DNA from: Polyangium sp. 6x1
GTDB lineage: Bacteria > Myxococcota_A > Polyangia > Polyangiales > Polyangiaceae
Assembly: GCF_029946515.1 (NCBI RefSeq)
Contig: NZ_JARZHH010000003.1
Coordinates: 124,001 to 188,000, forward strand
Length of the DNA: 64,000 nt
Reading direction: 5' to 3'
Shown here in pieces: positions 16,684 through 24,435 of the stretch. The notes under the pieces were generated by a model. That model saw only the letters and a list, made by a program, of their open reading frames with translations, was not told the origin of the DNA and ran no database searches. A program made the translations under genes and the position numbers. Within the stretch, counting starts at the first letter, position 1. Every line of letters begins with the position of its first letter.

Positions 16684-17445
16684 TCACGTTGGCAGCTTCA
16701 AGACCTTGTACCGGAAATCATCCTGCAAGCCGATTCGATACGAGAGTGCGATCGAAGCGGCCTTGTCCACGTCGCAGGTGGCCTCCGCTCGGAGGCCGAG
16801 CTTTTCGCTGTGCTTCTTGACCGCCGCGCAGACGACGTTCGAGAGACCCGTGCGCCGATACGCCTCGTGCGTGTAGGTGCCAATTTCGACGTGGCCTCCG
16901 CCGACGACGCCGTGCGCCTCCGTGATCAATTGTCCATCCAGGAGCAAACCGAATCCGTAATGATACGCGAGGAAGTTCTCGGTGGATCCAAAGATACGGT
17001 GAACGGCGCCCTTCCAGTTGGAGTTTCGAAAGAGGTCACCGTCGATCCGGACGAGCTCGAACGGCGACGGCACTTCGATGTCCGGGCACCCCGGCCCGCC
17101 CGCGGGGGCGCCGAGCTGGCGCCGTTCGCCCTCCATGAGGCCATACCTGGCCGCGGCGGCGCTCACGTCGAGGCCTTGCGGATGAATGAACGTGATCGGC
17201 GGCGTCTTCATGACGAGCGCCAGCATTGCGTCGAGCGTCTCCGGGTCGAGCGCACCCGCGGCGAAGCAGAAGCTCGCGTCGGTGACGATCAGGCAGGCCG
17301 CGAAATCTTGCTCCGCCGGAACGACCCATACGCGCCCGGGGAGCTTTCGCTCGAGGACGCCGAGAACGAACGCGAGGTTCGGGTACTCCGGGGCGAAGAA
17401 TCGGCGGACGCTCGTGTATCTCTCCGATGCCAGATCGATCAGCAT
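16684..17445 (-). CDS. GNAT-family acetyltransferase
   Basis: The 253-residue protein has a C-terminal GNAT fold: strand GHVEIGTYTHEAYRRTGL leading into helix SNVVCAAVKKHSEKLGL, and a final strand TCDVDKAASIALSYRIGL. This matches the GNAT_acetyltran-type family in which acetyl-CoA binds the RRTGL loop. The N-terminal half lacks clear motifs. The ATG at 17445 is chosen because the upstream extension is Arg/Pro-rich and out of character, although no ribosome binding site is strong. It is downstream of MmcQ on the same strand, with a 146-base gap holding no other gene. Confidence 0.78.
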   Translation of the reverse strand: MLIDLASERYTSVRRFFAPEYPNLAFVLGVLERKLPGRVWVVPAEQDFAACLIVTDASFCFAAGALDPETLDAMLALVMKTPPITFIHPQGLDVSAAAARYGLMEGERRQLGAPAGGPGCPDIEVPSPFELVRIDGDLFRNSNWKGAVHRIFGSTENFLAYHYGFGLLLDGQLITEAHGVVGGGHVEIGTYTHEAYRRTGLSNVVCAAVKKHSEKLGLRAEATCDVDKAASIALSYRIGLQDDFRYKVLKLPT

Positions 17446-17591
17446 GATAAGGTAGGGGCGGCTCGCGCGCGCCAGTGCAGCAGCTGCATTGCAGCCCGTC
17501 AAGCGCTCATGCCCCGTGAGCCGGAGATAGCACGATTTCGTTGTAAACTTGTGCTTTGCATAGACCCACGGCCCAGGCGGGCCGCGGGGTT

Positions 17592-17966
17592 TCAGGCGCG
17601 ACGCTTGCGGGGAGCGGCCTTGCGCGTCGAGCGCGGCGCGGCGAGGCGATGCGCCTCCTCGACGATCGCTGTGATGGCCCCCCAATCGGGGTCACGATCG
17701 AGCCGCGCGCCGATCCATCCCTGCCGGCCCACGTAGGGCGGGACGAAGAAGCGAAATGGATCGGATTCGACCACCATCTGCTGGGCGTCGGGCGTCGCTT
17801 TGCACCAGATCGCCAGGCGCCCGTCGCCGTGATGGTTGTCCATGAACATGACGAACGTCTTGTCGCGCACGACAAAGCAGGGGCGCATGTGCTTCGTCAC
17901 CTCGGCCGTGCCGGGCAAGGCAAGACAGATCGTGCGAATGCGATCGAATGCGGCGTCGCTCGTCAT
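17592..17966 (-). CDS. MmcQ/YjbR-family DNA-binding-like protein
   Basis: The 124-residue protein has the family signature: an N-terminal helix ending LALPGTAEVTKHMRPCFVVRDKTF, strands FVMFMDNHHGDGRLAIWCKAT, and a VGRQGWIGARLD turn. The C-terminus is basic (STRKAAPRKRRA), which may aid nucleic-acid contact. Members have a YjbR fold, but their targets are poorly defined. It lies 12 bases upstream of the stop codon of the DUF4215 gene on the same strand. Confidence 0.85.
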   Translation of the reverse strand: MTSDAAFDRIRTICLALPGTAEVTKHMRPCFVVRDKTFVMFMDNHHGDGRLAIWCKATPDAQQMVVESDPFRFFVPPYVGRQGWIGARLDRDPDWGAITAIVEEAHRLAAPRSTRKAAPRKRRA

Positions 17967-17978
17967 CGCTGTCCTGGA

Positions 17979-19910
17979 TCAGTTTGTTCCGCAATAACGT
18001 AGTTCGCAGGTCGTGGGGTTCGGGAGCTGGAAGACGTAGTAGGCTCCGCAGTTCGTCACCTGGATGGCCGACGACCAGTTGCAGGAGTTGCCACTCCAGT
18101 TGAAGCACACCGTCCGTGGCACCGTTTGTCCGGTCACGGTCGGATACGTCCCCTGCATCCATCCCGGCGCGTCCGTGCCGCAAGCATAGATCAGCGGTGC
18201 GCTCGTCGGCATCCTCGTGCCGGCGGCGCCCGAGAACCGGTACCAGAGGTTGTTCATGGTGCTGTCGCAAATCTCGACGTTGCCGTCGCCGTCGTTGAAT
18301 GTGACGTTCCGGTCCGACTCGGTGAGCGAGGTGTAGCTATAACACTGCGACGGCAGCTCGCTCTGGCAGGCCGAGCTGCACCCGTCGCCGTTCACGATGT
18401 TGCCGTCGTCGCATTGCTCGATGCCGGCCTGGACGAAGCCGTCGCCGCAGACGGCGGTCTTGCACATGCCGACGCAGCCATCGGTGTTGGAGGCATTGCC
18501 ATCGTCGCATTGCTCGACGCCGGTCTGGACGAAGCCATCGCCGCAGACGGCGGTCTTGCACATGCCGACGCAGCCATCGGTGTTGGAGGCATTGCCGTCG
18601 TCGCATTGCTCGACGCCGGCCTGAACGAAGCCATCGCCGCAGACGGCGGTCTTGCACATGCCGACGCAGCCATCGGCGTTCGAGGGGTTGCCATCGTCGC
18701 ATTGCTCGACGCCGGTCTGGACGAAGCCATCGCCGCAGACGGCGGCCTTGCACATGGCGCAGGCATCCGTGGTCGAAGGATTGCCATCATCGCATTGCTC
18801 GACGCCCGCCTGGACGAACCCGTCGCCACAGCTCGCGGGAACACACGTGCTCAGGCAAGCGTCGGCGTTCGAAGCATTGCCGTCGTCGCATGTCTCGACG
18901 CCGGCCTGGACGAACCCGTCTCCGCATTTGGCCGGAAGGCACGTCACCAGGCAGGCGTCGGTGTTCGAGGGGTTGCCGTCGTCGCATTGCTCGACGCCGG
19001 CCTGGACGAACCCGTCTCCGCAGCTCGGCAGGACGCAGGCGTTGAGGCAGGCGTCGGTGTTCGAGGCATTGCCGTCGTCACACGGCTCGACGCCAGCCTG
19101 GACGAAGCCGTCCCCGCAGCTCGCCGGAAGGCAAGAGTTCAGGCAGGAATCGGAGTTCGAGGCGTTGCCGTCGTCGCATTGCTCGAAACCCGTGTGAACG
19201 AACCCGTCGCCGCATTTGGCCGGCAGGCACGTGACGAGGCACGCATCGGTATTCGAAGCATTCCCATCGTCGCATTGCTCGACGCCCACGTTCACGATCC
19301 CGTCGCCGCATTTCGCCGGGATGCACCCGTTCAGGCAGGAATCGGCGTTCGAGCTGTTCCCGTCGTCGCATTGCTCGACGCCCACCTGCACGAAGCCGTC
19401 GCCGCAGCCCGCGATGACGCACGTCGACAGGCACTCGTCGCCGTCGAAATCGTTGCCGTCGTCGCACGACTCGCCCACCTGGAGGATGCCGTCGCCGCAC
19501 GTCGGCGGCTTGCACTGGTTCGTGCAGGCGTCGTCGTTCACGTCATTGCCATCATCGCAGGATTCGACGCCGGTCCTCACGACCCCGTCGCCGCACGTGG
19601 CATTCAAGCACGTGACGAGGCAATCGTCGGTATCGATCGCGTTGCCGTCGTCGCACTCCTCGCCGCTCTGCACGACCCCGTCGCCGCAGACGGCCTCACC
19701 GCCGCCTCCGCCCGCCTGCCCACCCGCGCCGCCGCTGCCCCCCGGGCCGCCTGCTCCGCCTGCGCCGCCCATTCCGCCGGTCCCGTCGCCCCCGCCGCCG
19801 GCTGTGCCGCCACCTCCGTTCGACGTGACCGAGCCTCCGTCGCTACACCCCACCCCCGCGAGCGCGAGGATCAAAACCAGAGCACACGAGCCACGATGTT
19901 GCTTCACCAT
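17979..19910 (-). CDS. DUF4215-repeat lipoprotein ending in a D8C (uromodulin-like) domain
   Basis: The 643-residue surface lipoprotein has lipobox LAGVGC (Cys22) and a Gly-rich linker to residue 74. Residues 75-515 are 14 tandem DUF4215 (Myxococcus Cys-rich) repeats of about 32 residues with the core CGDGxxxxGxExCDDGN. Residues 523-643 differ sharply and carry the order [39 protein letters not shown] and CELRYC. I recognise this as the D8C domain of metazoan uromodulin, GP2 and OIT3. It has exactly eight cysteines (523, 548, 577, 602, 610, 621, 635, 640). Extracellular, disulphide-bonded and probably adhesive, but function is inferred. Confidence 0.88.
   Translation of the reverse strand: MVKQHRGSCALVLILALAGVGCSDGGSVTSNGGGGTAGGGGDGTGGMGGAGGAGGPGGSGGAGGQAGGGGGEAVCGDGVVQSGEECDDGNAIDTDDCLVTCLNATCGDGVVRTGVESCDDGNDVNDDACTNQCKPPTCGDGILQVGESCDDGNDFDGDECLSTCVIAGCGDGFVQVGVEQCDDGNSSNADSCLNGCIPAKCGDGIVNVGVEQCDDGNASNTDACLVTCLPAKCGDGFVHTGFEQCDDGNASNSDSCLNSCLPASCGDGFVQAGVEPCDDGNASNTDACLNACVLPSCGDGFVQAGVEQCDDGNPSNTDACLVTCLPAKCGDGFVQAGVETCDDGNASNADACLSTCVPASCGDGFVQAGVEQCDDGNPSTTDACAMCKAAVCGDGFVQTGVEQCDDGNPSNADGCVGMCKTAVCGDGFVQAGVEQCDDGNASNTDGCVGMCKTAVCGDGFVQTGVEQCDDGNASNTDGCVGMCKTAVCGDGFVQAGIEQCDDGNIVNGDGCSSACQSELPSQCYSYTSLTESDRNVTFNDGDGNVEICDSTMNNLWYRFSGAAGTRMPTSAPLIYACGTDAPGWMQGTYPTVTGQTVPRTVCFNWSGNSCNWSSAIQVTNCGAYYVFQLPNPTTCELRYCGTN
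18366..19688 (-). repeat. Fourteen tandem DUF4215 coding repeats (~96 bp)
   Basis: The repeat unit is about 32 codons (96 bp). Repeats near the 3' end of the gene (about 18430-18760) are almost identical in DNA, with measured period 96 between 18441 and 18537. Those at the 5' end have diverged. This gradient suggests recent duplication or gene conversion at the 3' side. Confidence 0.95.
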
Positions 19911-19959
19911 CGACCGCGATTATCACGACGGCTCGAAGAAAACAATGGCCAGGCTCGGC

Positions 19960-20784
19960 CTAGAACGCATAACGCAGGTGGCGGACGAGCTTCCGGTAGA
20001 AAGGCAGCCGCCCCATGACCCCATGCACCATCCCGGAGACCCGGCCTTTGGAGAGCCTATCGACGAGCTCGGGCATTGTAAGGAAGTCGACGCTCTCGAC
20101 GAGCCGAAGCTTCGGGACCTGCTTTTCGAGGTCGCGCGGGTCGTCGACCCCCCAGACGAGCTCGACCTTGGCGCCGCGCACGGTCGCCAGGCGGGAGACC
20201 ATGCGCACCATCGCCGCGCTGTAGCCGTCGAATACGACCTGCCCGCTCGGAAACTGCTCGGTGATTCGCCGTAGCATCGCCGCCCCATCCTTTTCATGCA
20301 GGTACATGAGGAGGCCCTCGGCGACGACGAGGACCGGCGTGCCTCCCGGGATCGCGTCGAGCCAGGCGAGGTCGGTCACGGAGGTGCCGATCCGGCGATA
20401 TCCCTCCCGCTCGGGATAAAGCTTTTCACGCAGCGCGATGACGTCGGGGAAGTCGACGTCGTACCAGCGGACCTCCGGCCCCGGATCGATTCGATACACG
20501 CGGGTATCGAGGCCGCAGCCGAGGTGCAGGACCGTCGACGCCGGGTGCTGGGCGAGGAACGCTCGCGTCCACTCGTCGAAGTGCCGGGCCCGCAGCGGCA
20601 AGGTGATGGCGCCGCCGCTCGGGAGCTTCAGCTCCTCGAAATCGTAATCGATGCGCGCGACCGCGTCCGCCGCGAATCGGTCGCCGAGGATCGTATTCGG
20701 GGCCGTGGCGTCCCTCGCCTTGCCGTACAGCGTGGCGAGGTACGTCTCCTTGTCCTTGGTCAGGCGAACCTTTTTCGCTTCCAT
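19960..20784 (-). CDS. Class I SAM-dependent methyltransferase, TcmP/LCMT-like
   Basis: The 274-residue enzyme has the SAM-binding motif VLHLGCGLDTRVYRI, the acidic strand end WYDVDFPDVI, and VVAEGLLMYL as motif IV-like region, all typical of the TcmP/leucine carboxymethyltransferase family. These usually methylate small molecules or carboxylates. The ATG at 20784 follows GAGGCG at good spacing and is preferred over 20805. No neighbour explains the substrate. It is divergent from the NmrA-type gene. Confidence 0.85.
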   Translation of the reverse strand: MEAKKVRLTKDKETYLATLYGKARDATAPNTILGDRFAADAVARIDYDFEELKLPSGGAITLPLRARHFDEWTRAFLAQHPASTVLHLGCGLDTRVYRIDPGPEVRWYDVDFPDVIALREKLYPEREGYRRIGTSVTDLAWLDAIPGGTPVLVVAEGLLMYLHEKDGAAMLRRITEQFPSGQVVFDGYSAAMVRMVSRLATVRGAKVELVWGVDDPRDLEKQVPKLRLVESVDFLTMPELVDRLSKGRVSGMVHGVMGRLPFYRKLVRHLRYAF

Positions 20785-20923
20785 TGTCGCCTCGGGCCGC
20801 GGCATGAGAGCGCGGCCCCGGGGAGTACATCAAGCCCGGTCGCCCCGGTCAAGCGGCCCGCCCGGCACACCGAGGGCCCGCATGGCCTGCCTGTCGAGCT
20901 CTGCTGCAAATTGTCTTGCATAG

Positions 20924-20937
20924 CGGACGCGTGTCCG
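20924..20937. promoter_or_regulatory. Small inverted repeat upstream of the NmrA-type gene
   Basis: CGGAC (20924-20928) and GTCCG (20933-20937) form a perfect 5-bp inverted repeat with a 4-base spacer, 48 bases before the ATG at 20985. It could be an operator for a redox-sensing regulator of this reductase. The arm length gives little statistical support. Confidence 0.22.
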
Positions 20938-20984
20938 TCATGTGAGATGTCACTCAGGATAGCGAGCATCGAAAGGAGTCCAGC

Positions 20985-21848
20985 ATGTCTTTCGTGGTCG
21001 CAGGCGTGACGGGTAAGGTCGGCTCGGTCGTCGCGGCCGGGCTCCTTGCCAATGGGCAAAAGGTCAAGGTCCTCGTGCGCGACGCGGCCAAAGGCGCCGA
21101 ATGGTCCAAGAAGGGCGCCGAGGTCGCGGTCGCATCGCTCGGGGACAAGGACGCGCTCGCCGGCGCGCTCGCGGGAGCGCGAGGCTTCTTCGTGCTCCTT
21201 CCCCTGAGCTTCACGGCGCCTGATCTTTATGCCTATCAGCGCGAGATGTCGGATGGCATTGCCGCCGCGGTGAAGGTGAGCGGCGTCCCGCACGTCGTCC
21301 TCCTCTCCTCTGTGGGCGCTGATTTGCCGGACGGGACGGGGCCGATCAAGGGCCTTCATTACCTGGAGAACGCGCTCCGCGCGACCGGCACCGCGCTCAC
21401 GGCGATTCGCGCGGCGGCCTTCCAGGAGAACGTCGCGAGCTCACTCGCGCCGGCCAGGAATGCCGGGATCTTTCCGAACTTCATGCGGTCGGCCGACGAG
21501 CCCCGCCCGCAGATCGCCACCAAGGACATCGGCGCGCTCGCCGCATCGTCGCTCCTCGAAGGCGGCAAGACGAGCGAAAACATCGACCTGCACGGCCCCG
21601 CGTATTCGATGCGGCAGATCGCCGAGAAGCTCGGGGCCGCTCTCGGGAAGACGCTGAAGGTCGTCGACATTCCGCCGGAGGCCCATGTGAGCACGCTCGT
21701 GCAAGGAGGACTGCCGCCGCACACCGCCGAGGTCTTCGCCGAAATGTACCGTGGGATCGCGAGCGGCGCCATTGCCCCGCGGGGGGACCGCCGGGTTGAG
21801 GGAAAGACGCCCATCGACGAGGTGATCCAGGCGGTCGCCCGTTCATGA
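20985..21848 (+). CDS. NmrA-like NAD(P)-binding reductase
   Basis: The 287-residue protein has an atypical short-chain dehydrogenase fold. The dinucleotide motif VAGVTGKVGS is at the N-terminus and the NADP-discriminating Arg lies in VLVRDAAKG. The VVLLSSVGAD and FQENVA segments fit the NmrA/QOR2 family, which lacks the usual catalytic Tyr-Lys pair or acts as a quinone or azo reductase. The ATG follows AAAGGAG. The 3' end overlaps the convergent hydrolase gene by six bases. Confidence 0.87.
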   Translation: MSFVVAGVTGKVGSVVAAGLLANGQKVKVLVRDAAKGAEWSKKGAEVAVASLGDKDALAGALAGARGFFVLLPLSFTAPDLYAYQREMSDGIAAAVKVSGVPHVVLLSSVGADLPDGTGPIKGLHYLENALRATGTALTAIRAAAFQENVASSLAPARNAGIFPNFMRSADEPRPQIATKDIGALAASSLLEGGKTSENIDLHGPAYSMRQIAEKLGAALGKTLKVVDIPPEAHVSTLVQGGLPPHTAEVFAEMYRGIASGAIAPRGDRRVEGKTPIDEVIQAVARS

Positions 21849-22778
21849 AGAGCGCGGCGTCGTCGATTCCGCGGGCGCGTGTGCGCGTAGAAACGAGCCC
21901 ACACGCGCCCGGATGCTGTCGCGATCCGTGAAAATACTCACGTGCTCGCCATTTTCGATGGTGAGCAGCTCGGCCCCGGGAACACGGGCCGCGAGGATCT
22001 GGGCCTGGGCAAATGGCGCCGCCTTGTCGTTCGTACCGTGCACGACGAGGAGCGGAGCCTTGATCCGTTCCAGGGCAAACCCTTGGTCCCGGCGCGTCAC
22101 GGCGACGTCGTTCTCCGTGCCCGGGAGCCGGAGCGGCATTCGATCGAACGTGCTGCGCTGGAGCTCCCGCAAGAGCGGGCCCGCCTCCGGATCGCGCAGC
22201 GTGCGTGCGCGCACGACCGGATCCGGAATCGAGCGGCGCGCGGATCGCTCCGGGTCCTGCTCGGCCTTTCTCCGCATGGCGGCGACGAGCGGGCCGCAGC
22301 GCGCGGTGATCCGCAGGATGTACCACGCGAGCGGCAATCGCGTCTCCACGCGGGTGCAGACGGACGAAACGATGACGAGACCCCAGCAGCGATCCGGATG
22401 GCTGAGGGCAAACTGGAGCGCAGACGGGCCGCCGCCGGAAATGGCCATCACGGCGGCTCGTTCGATTCCGAGCGCATCGAGGAGATCGCGGTAGAGATCG
22501 GCCTGCTCCGCGGGGGTTCGTCCCAGCGAGAGGCGCGTCCCGAGGTAGCCGGGGCGAGAGGGCGCGATATGACGAAAGCCCGGGACGCCCGCGGTGCGCG
22601 CGAGGAGCAGCGCCTGATCGTAGCCCCCCATGGCGCCGTGGAGCGCGAGCACCGCCGGACCGCTGCCAAGGAAGGCGCATTCGACATCACCGCGCCGCGT
22701 CTTCACCACCACCGGGCCTGAATCGCCCGACATCGTCGCCACTCCGTTCGACGGTTCCCGTTCCTCCGAAGCTTGCAT
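21843..22778 (-). CDS. Alpha/beta-hydrolase
   Basis: The 311-residue enzyme has the hydrolase-fold order: oxyanion-region ALHGAMGGY, nucleophile elbow AISGGGPSA (Ser within AxSxG rather than GxSxG), acid Asp in VVHGTNDKA and His in NGEHVSIF. The first 16 residues before MSGDSG are weakly conserved, so a start at that internal Met is possible. It is convergent with NmrA and upstream of the AraC gene on the same strand. Ester or epoxide substrate is unknown. Confidence 0.85.
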   Translation of the reverse strand: MQASEEREPSNGVATMSGDSGPVVVKTRRGDVECAFLGSGPAVLALHGAMGGYDQALLLARTAGVPGFRHIAPSRPGYLGTRLSLGRTPAEQADLYRDLLDALGIERAAVMAISGGGPSALQFALSHPDRCWGLVIVSSVCTRVETRLPLAWYILRITARCGPLVAAMRRKAEQDPERSARRSIPDPVVRARTLRDPEAGPLLRELQRSTFDRMPLRLPGTENDVAVTRRDQGFALERIKAPLLVVHGTNDKAAPFAQAQILAARVPGAELLTIENGEHVSIFTDRDSIRARVGSFLRAHAPAESTTPRSS

Positions 22779-22871
22779 GGGGTTCTCCTTTCCAGATCGT
22801 CACTCCGTCCTAGCGCGCGCTCGGCGGCCCGTATTGTGAAAATGCGACACGCCGTGGGGCCCCGCGAACGA

Positions 22872-23693
22872 CTACGGGCGATACCGGTGGACGATCCGCG
22901 TATCGGCGGTCGCGAGCTGCCTGCTCCTGTGCGCGCCTTTCTCGCCGGGAAGGCGATCGGTCAGCGTCTTGAAGTCGCGGATCAGGTGCGGCTGGTCCGC
23001 GTAGCCGCACGCCTGGGCGAGCTCGGCGAGCGTCGCGAAGGCGCCGGTGTGCAGAGCGCCAAGGACATGCCGCAGGCGGACGAGCCGGGCCATCCGCTTC
23101 GGCGTCATTCCAAATTGATCGAGGAAGAGGCGCTCCAGGCTGCGTGTGTGGAGACCGAGCTTCTCCGCGAGCTCGTCGACGCGGAGCCGACCTCCGTGCG
23201 ATTCGAGGAGGTGCGTGGCCCTGCGGCAGCGCGCATCCGTGACGAGTGGCGGCGCGGCATCCCTGACCAGATTCGCGAATGCGCGTTGCCGCGAGCCGAG
23301 GTCCGGCAGCGCGCGCAATCGCTCGGCCAGCGATTCAATAGGGATTCCTCGGATCTTCGTCACCTCGGCGCGTCCGTCGGTGAGCTCCGAGGAGCGGACG
23401 TCGGCCAAGCGTGGCGCCTGGCCGGCCCGGAAGCGGATGCCGAGGTACTCGGCGCCGGCGACGCGCTCGATGGTGGCGCGCTCGGTGGCGGGCCCGATCA
23501 GCACCATCCGACAGCCCGCGGGAGAATGGCGGAACACGAGGTGCGCGCCTGCGTCGGGGAAAAACTCGTGGAACGTCGTGCCCGCGCCGCCGCTGCTCTC
23601 GGTCGCCCAGCAAAGATCGATCTGGGTCGAGGGATCGGAGGGCGGAGGCACGAAGAGGCTCGTCGTTGCATGCGCGTTCTTCGACGTGGGCAT
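22872..23693 (-). CDS. AraC-family transcriptional regulator
   Basis: The 273-residue regulator has a C-terminal double helix-turn-helix. The first is RVDELAEKLGLHTRSLERLF, and the second ends TLAELAQACGYADQPHLIRDFK. The N-terminal domain resembles the DUF6597 sensor seen in this subgroup (FVPPPSD near the start). The ATG at 23693, with GGAG upstream, is preferred over a GTG at 23732 because it places the PPPSD motif at a normal position. The effector and targets are unknown. The adjacent hydrolase and membrane-protein genes are candidates. Confidence 0.87.
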   Translation of the reverse strand: MPTSKNAHATTSLFVPPPSDPSTQIDLCWATESSGGAGTTFHEFFPDAGAHLVFRHSPAGCRMVLIGPATERATIERVAGAEYLGIRFRAGQAPRLADVRSSELTDGRAEVTKIRGIPIESLAERLRALPDLGSRQRAFANLVRDAAPPLVTDARCRRATHLLESHGGRLRVDELAEKLGLHTRSLERLFLDQFGMTPKRMARLVRLRHVLGALHTGAFATLAELAQACGYADQPHLIRDFKTLTDRLPGEKGAHRSRQLATADTRIVHRYRP

Positions 23694-23750
23694 GGGGCGC
23701 GGCTCCGAGATCGTGATACCGCAGCGTCGCACCGGGTGGAAGAGGGCATT

Positions 23751-24290
23751 TCAACGGCCGTCCCCGCATCGCGCCCGTCTCCGCCTCACGAGGACCACGG
23801 CGAGAAGCAATCCGAGCGCGCCTCCGACGTACGACCCGATGTGCACACGCCACACCCGCACGAACGCTGCGGCGCGCGTCGAGCCGGCGAGCATTTCCGC
23901 GACGGCGTGTTGATCCAGGGGATCGAACCTGACCGGCGACGTGCCGCGCATCACCGCGGCGAGCGCCGCCGTCACCAGCGGAATGGCGACGAAGCCGAGC
24001 AATCGTCGAAGGGGTAGGCGCCTCGGGAGCCGCCCCGACGGCTCGTTCGCAAACCGAAGCGCCATGCCGGCGAGCAAACCCAGCGGCCAGGACGCATGGG
24101 CTGCGAGCGTCGTCACGGCCCACCGAAACGGGCGCGGATCCCGCGCGAGGTCCTTGCCGAAAAGGAAGTACTCCGGCGAGAGTGTCGCGGTCACGTGGTC
24201 GTGGACGATGGCGTAGGCGAGCGCGGAGAGCGTCGTCACGCCGAAGAGGACGGCGTCCTCGCGACCGAACCGCGGCGGAACGAATTTCAC
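23751..24290 (-). CDS. Hypothetical multi-pass membrane protein
   Basis: The 179-residue protein has about four hydrophobic segments: VLFGVTTLSALAYAIV, WPLGLLAGMAL, LLGFVAIPLVTAALAAV and YVGGALGLLLAVVLV. It has a basic C-terminus (RRRRARCGDGR). Between the first and second segments is the polar motif HDHVTATLSPEYFLFGKD. I do not recognise an enzymatic motif. It lies just upstream of the AraC gene on the same strand and may be cotranscribed with it. Confidence 0.7.
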   Translation of the reverse strand: MKFVPPRFGREDAVLFGVTTLSALAYAIVHDHVTATLSPEYFLFGKDLARDPRPFRWAVTTLAAHASWPLGLLAGMALRFANEPSGRLPRRLPLRRLLGFVAIPLVTAALAAVMRGTSPVRFDPLDQHAVAEMLAGSTRAAAFVRVWRVHIGSYVGGALGLLLAVVLVRRRRARCGDGR

Positions 24291-24403
24291 GGCGTGATCA
24301 GTGCGCGCGCACGATCCCTATTCCCGACCTGTTTGCAGATACCACTCGAGCTTGCGACTTCGGCGACGAGGCCGAGGCGATGTCACCGACCCGCCCGACC
24401 TTG

Positions 24404-24423
24404 ACAGAGCTCCGCCGCTCTGT
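24404..24423. promoter_or_regulatory. 7-bp inverted repeat upstream of the FG-GAP gene
   Basis: ACAGAGC (24404-24410) and GCTCTGT (24417-24423) are perfect inverted arms separated by six bases. They end 12 bases before the ATG at 24436. The site starts within a TTGACA-like hexamer (24401-24406). It could be an operator or a leader hairpin affecting the ribosome binding region. Confidence 0.35.
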
Positions 24424-24435
24424 TGACGTCCATCC

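Noticed and set aside
18441..18760. Regular 96-bp repeats that could look like a CRISPR-like array
   Set aside because: Repeat and spacer are not distinguishable, units are coding and in frame, and no cas genes are present.
18126..20018. A 630-codon plus-strand open frame opposite the DUF4215 gene
   Set aside because: Its repeats are the antisense reading of the Cys-rich repeats. The minus-strand frame has a lipobox, repeats and a D8C domain.
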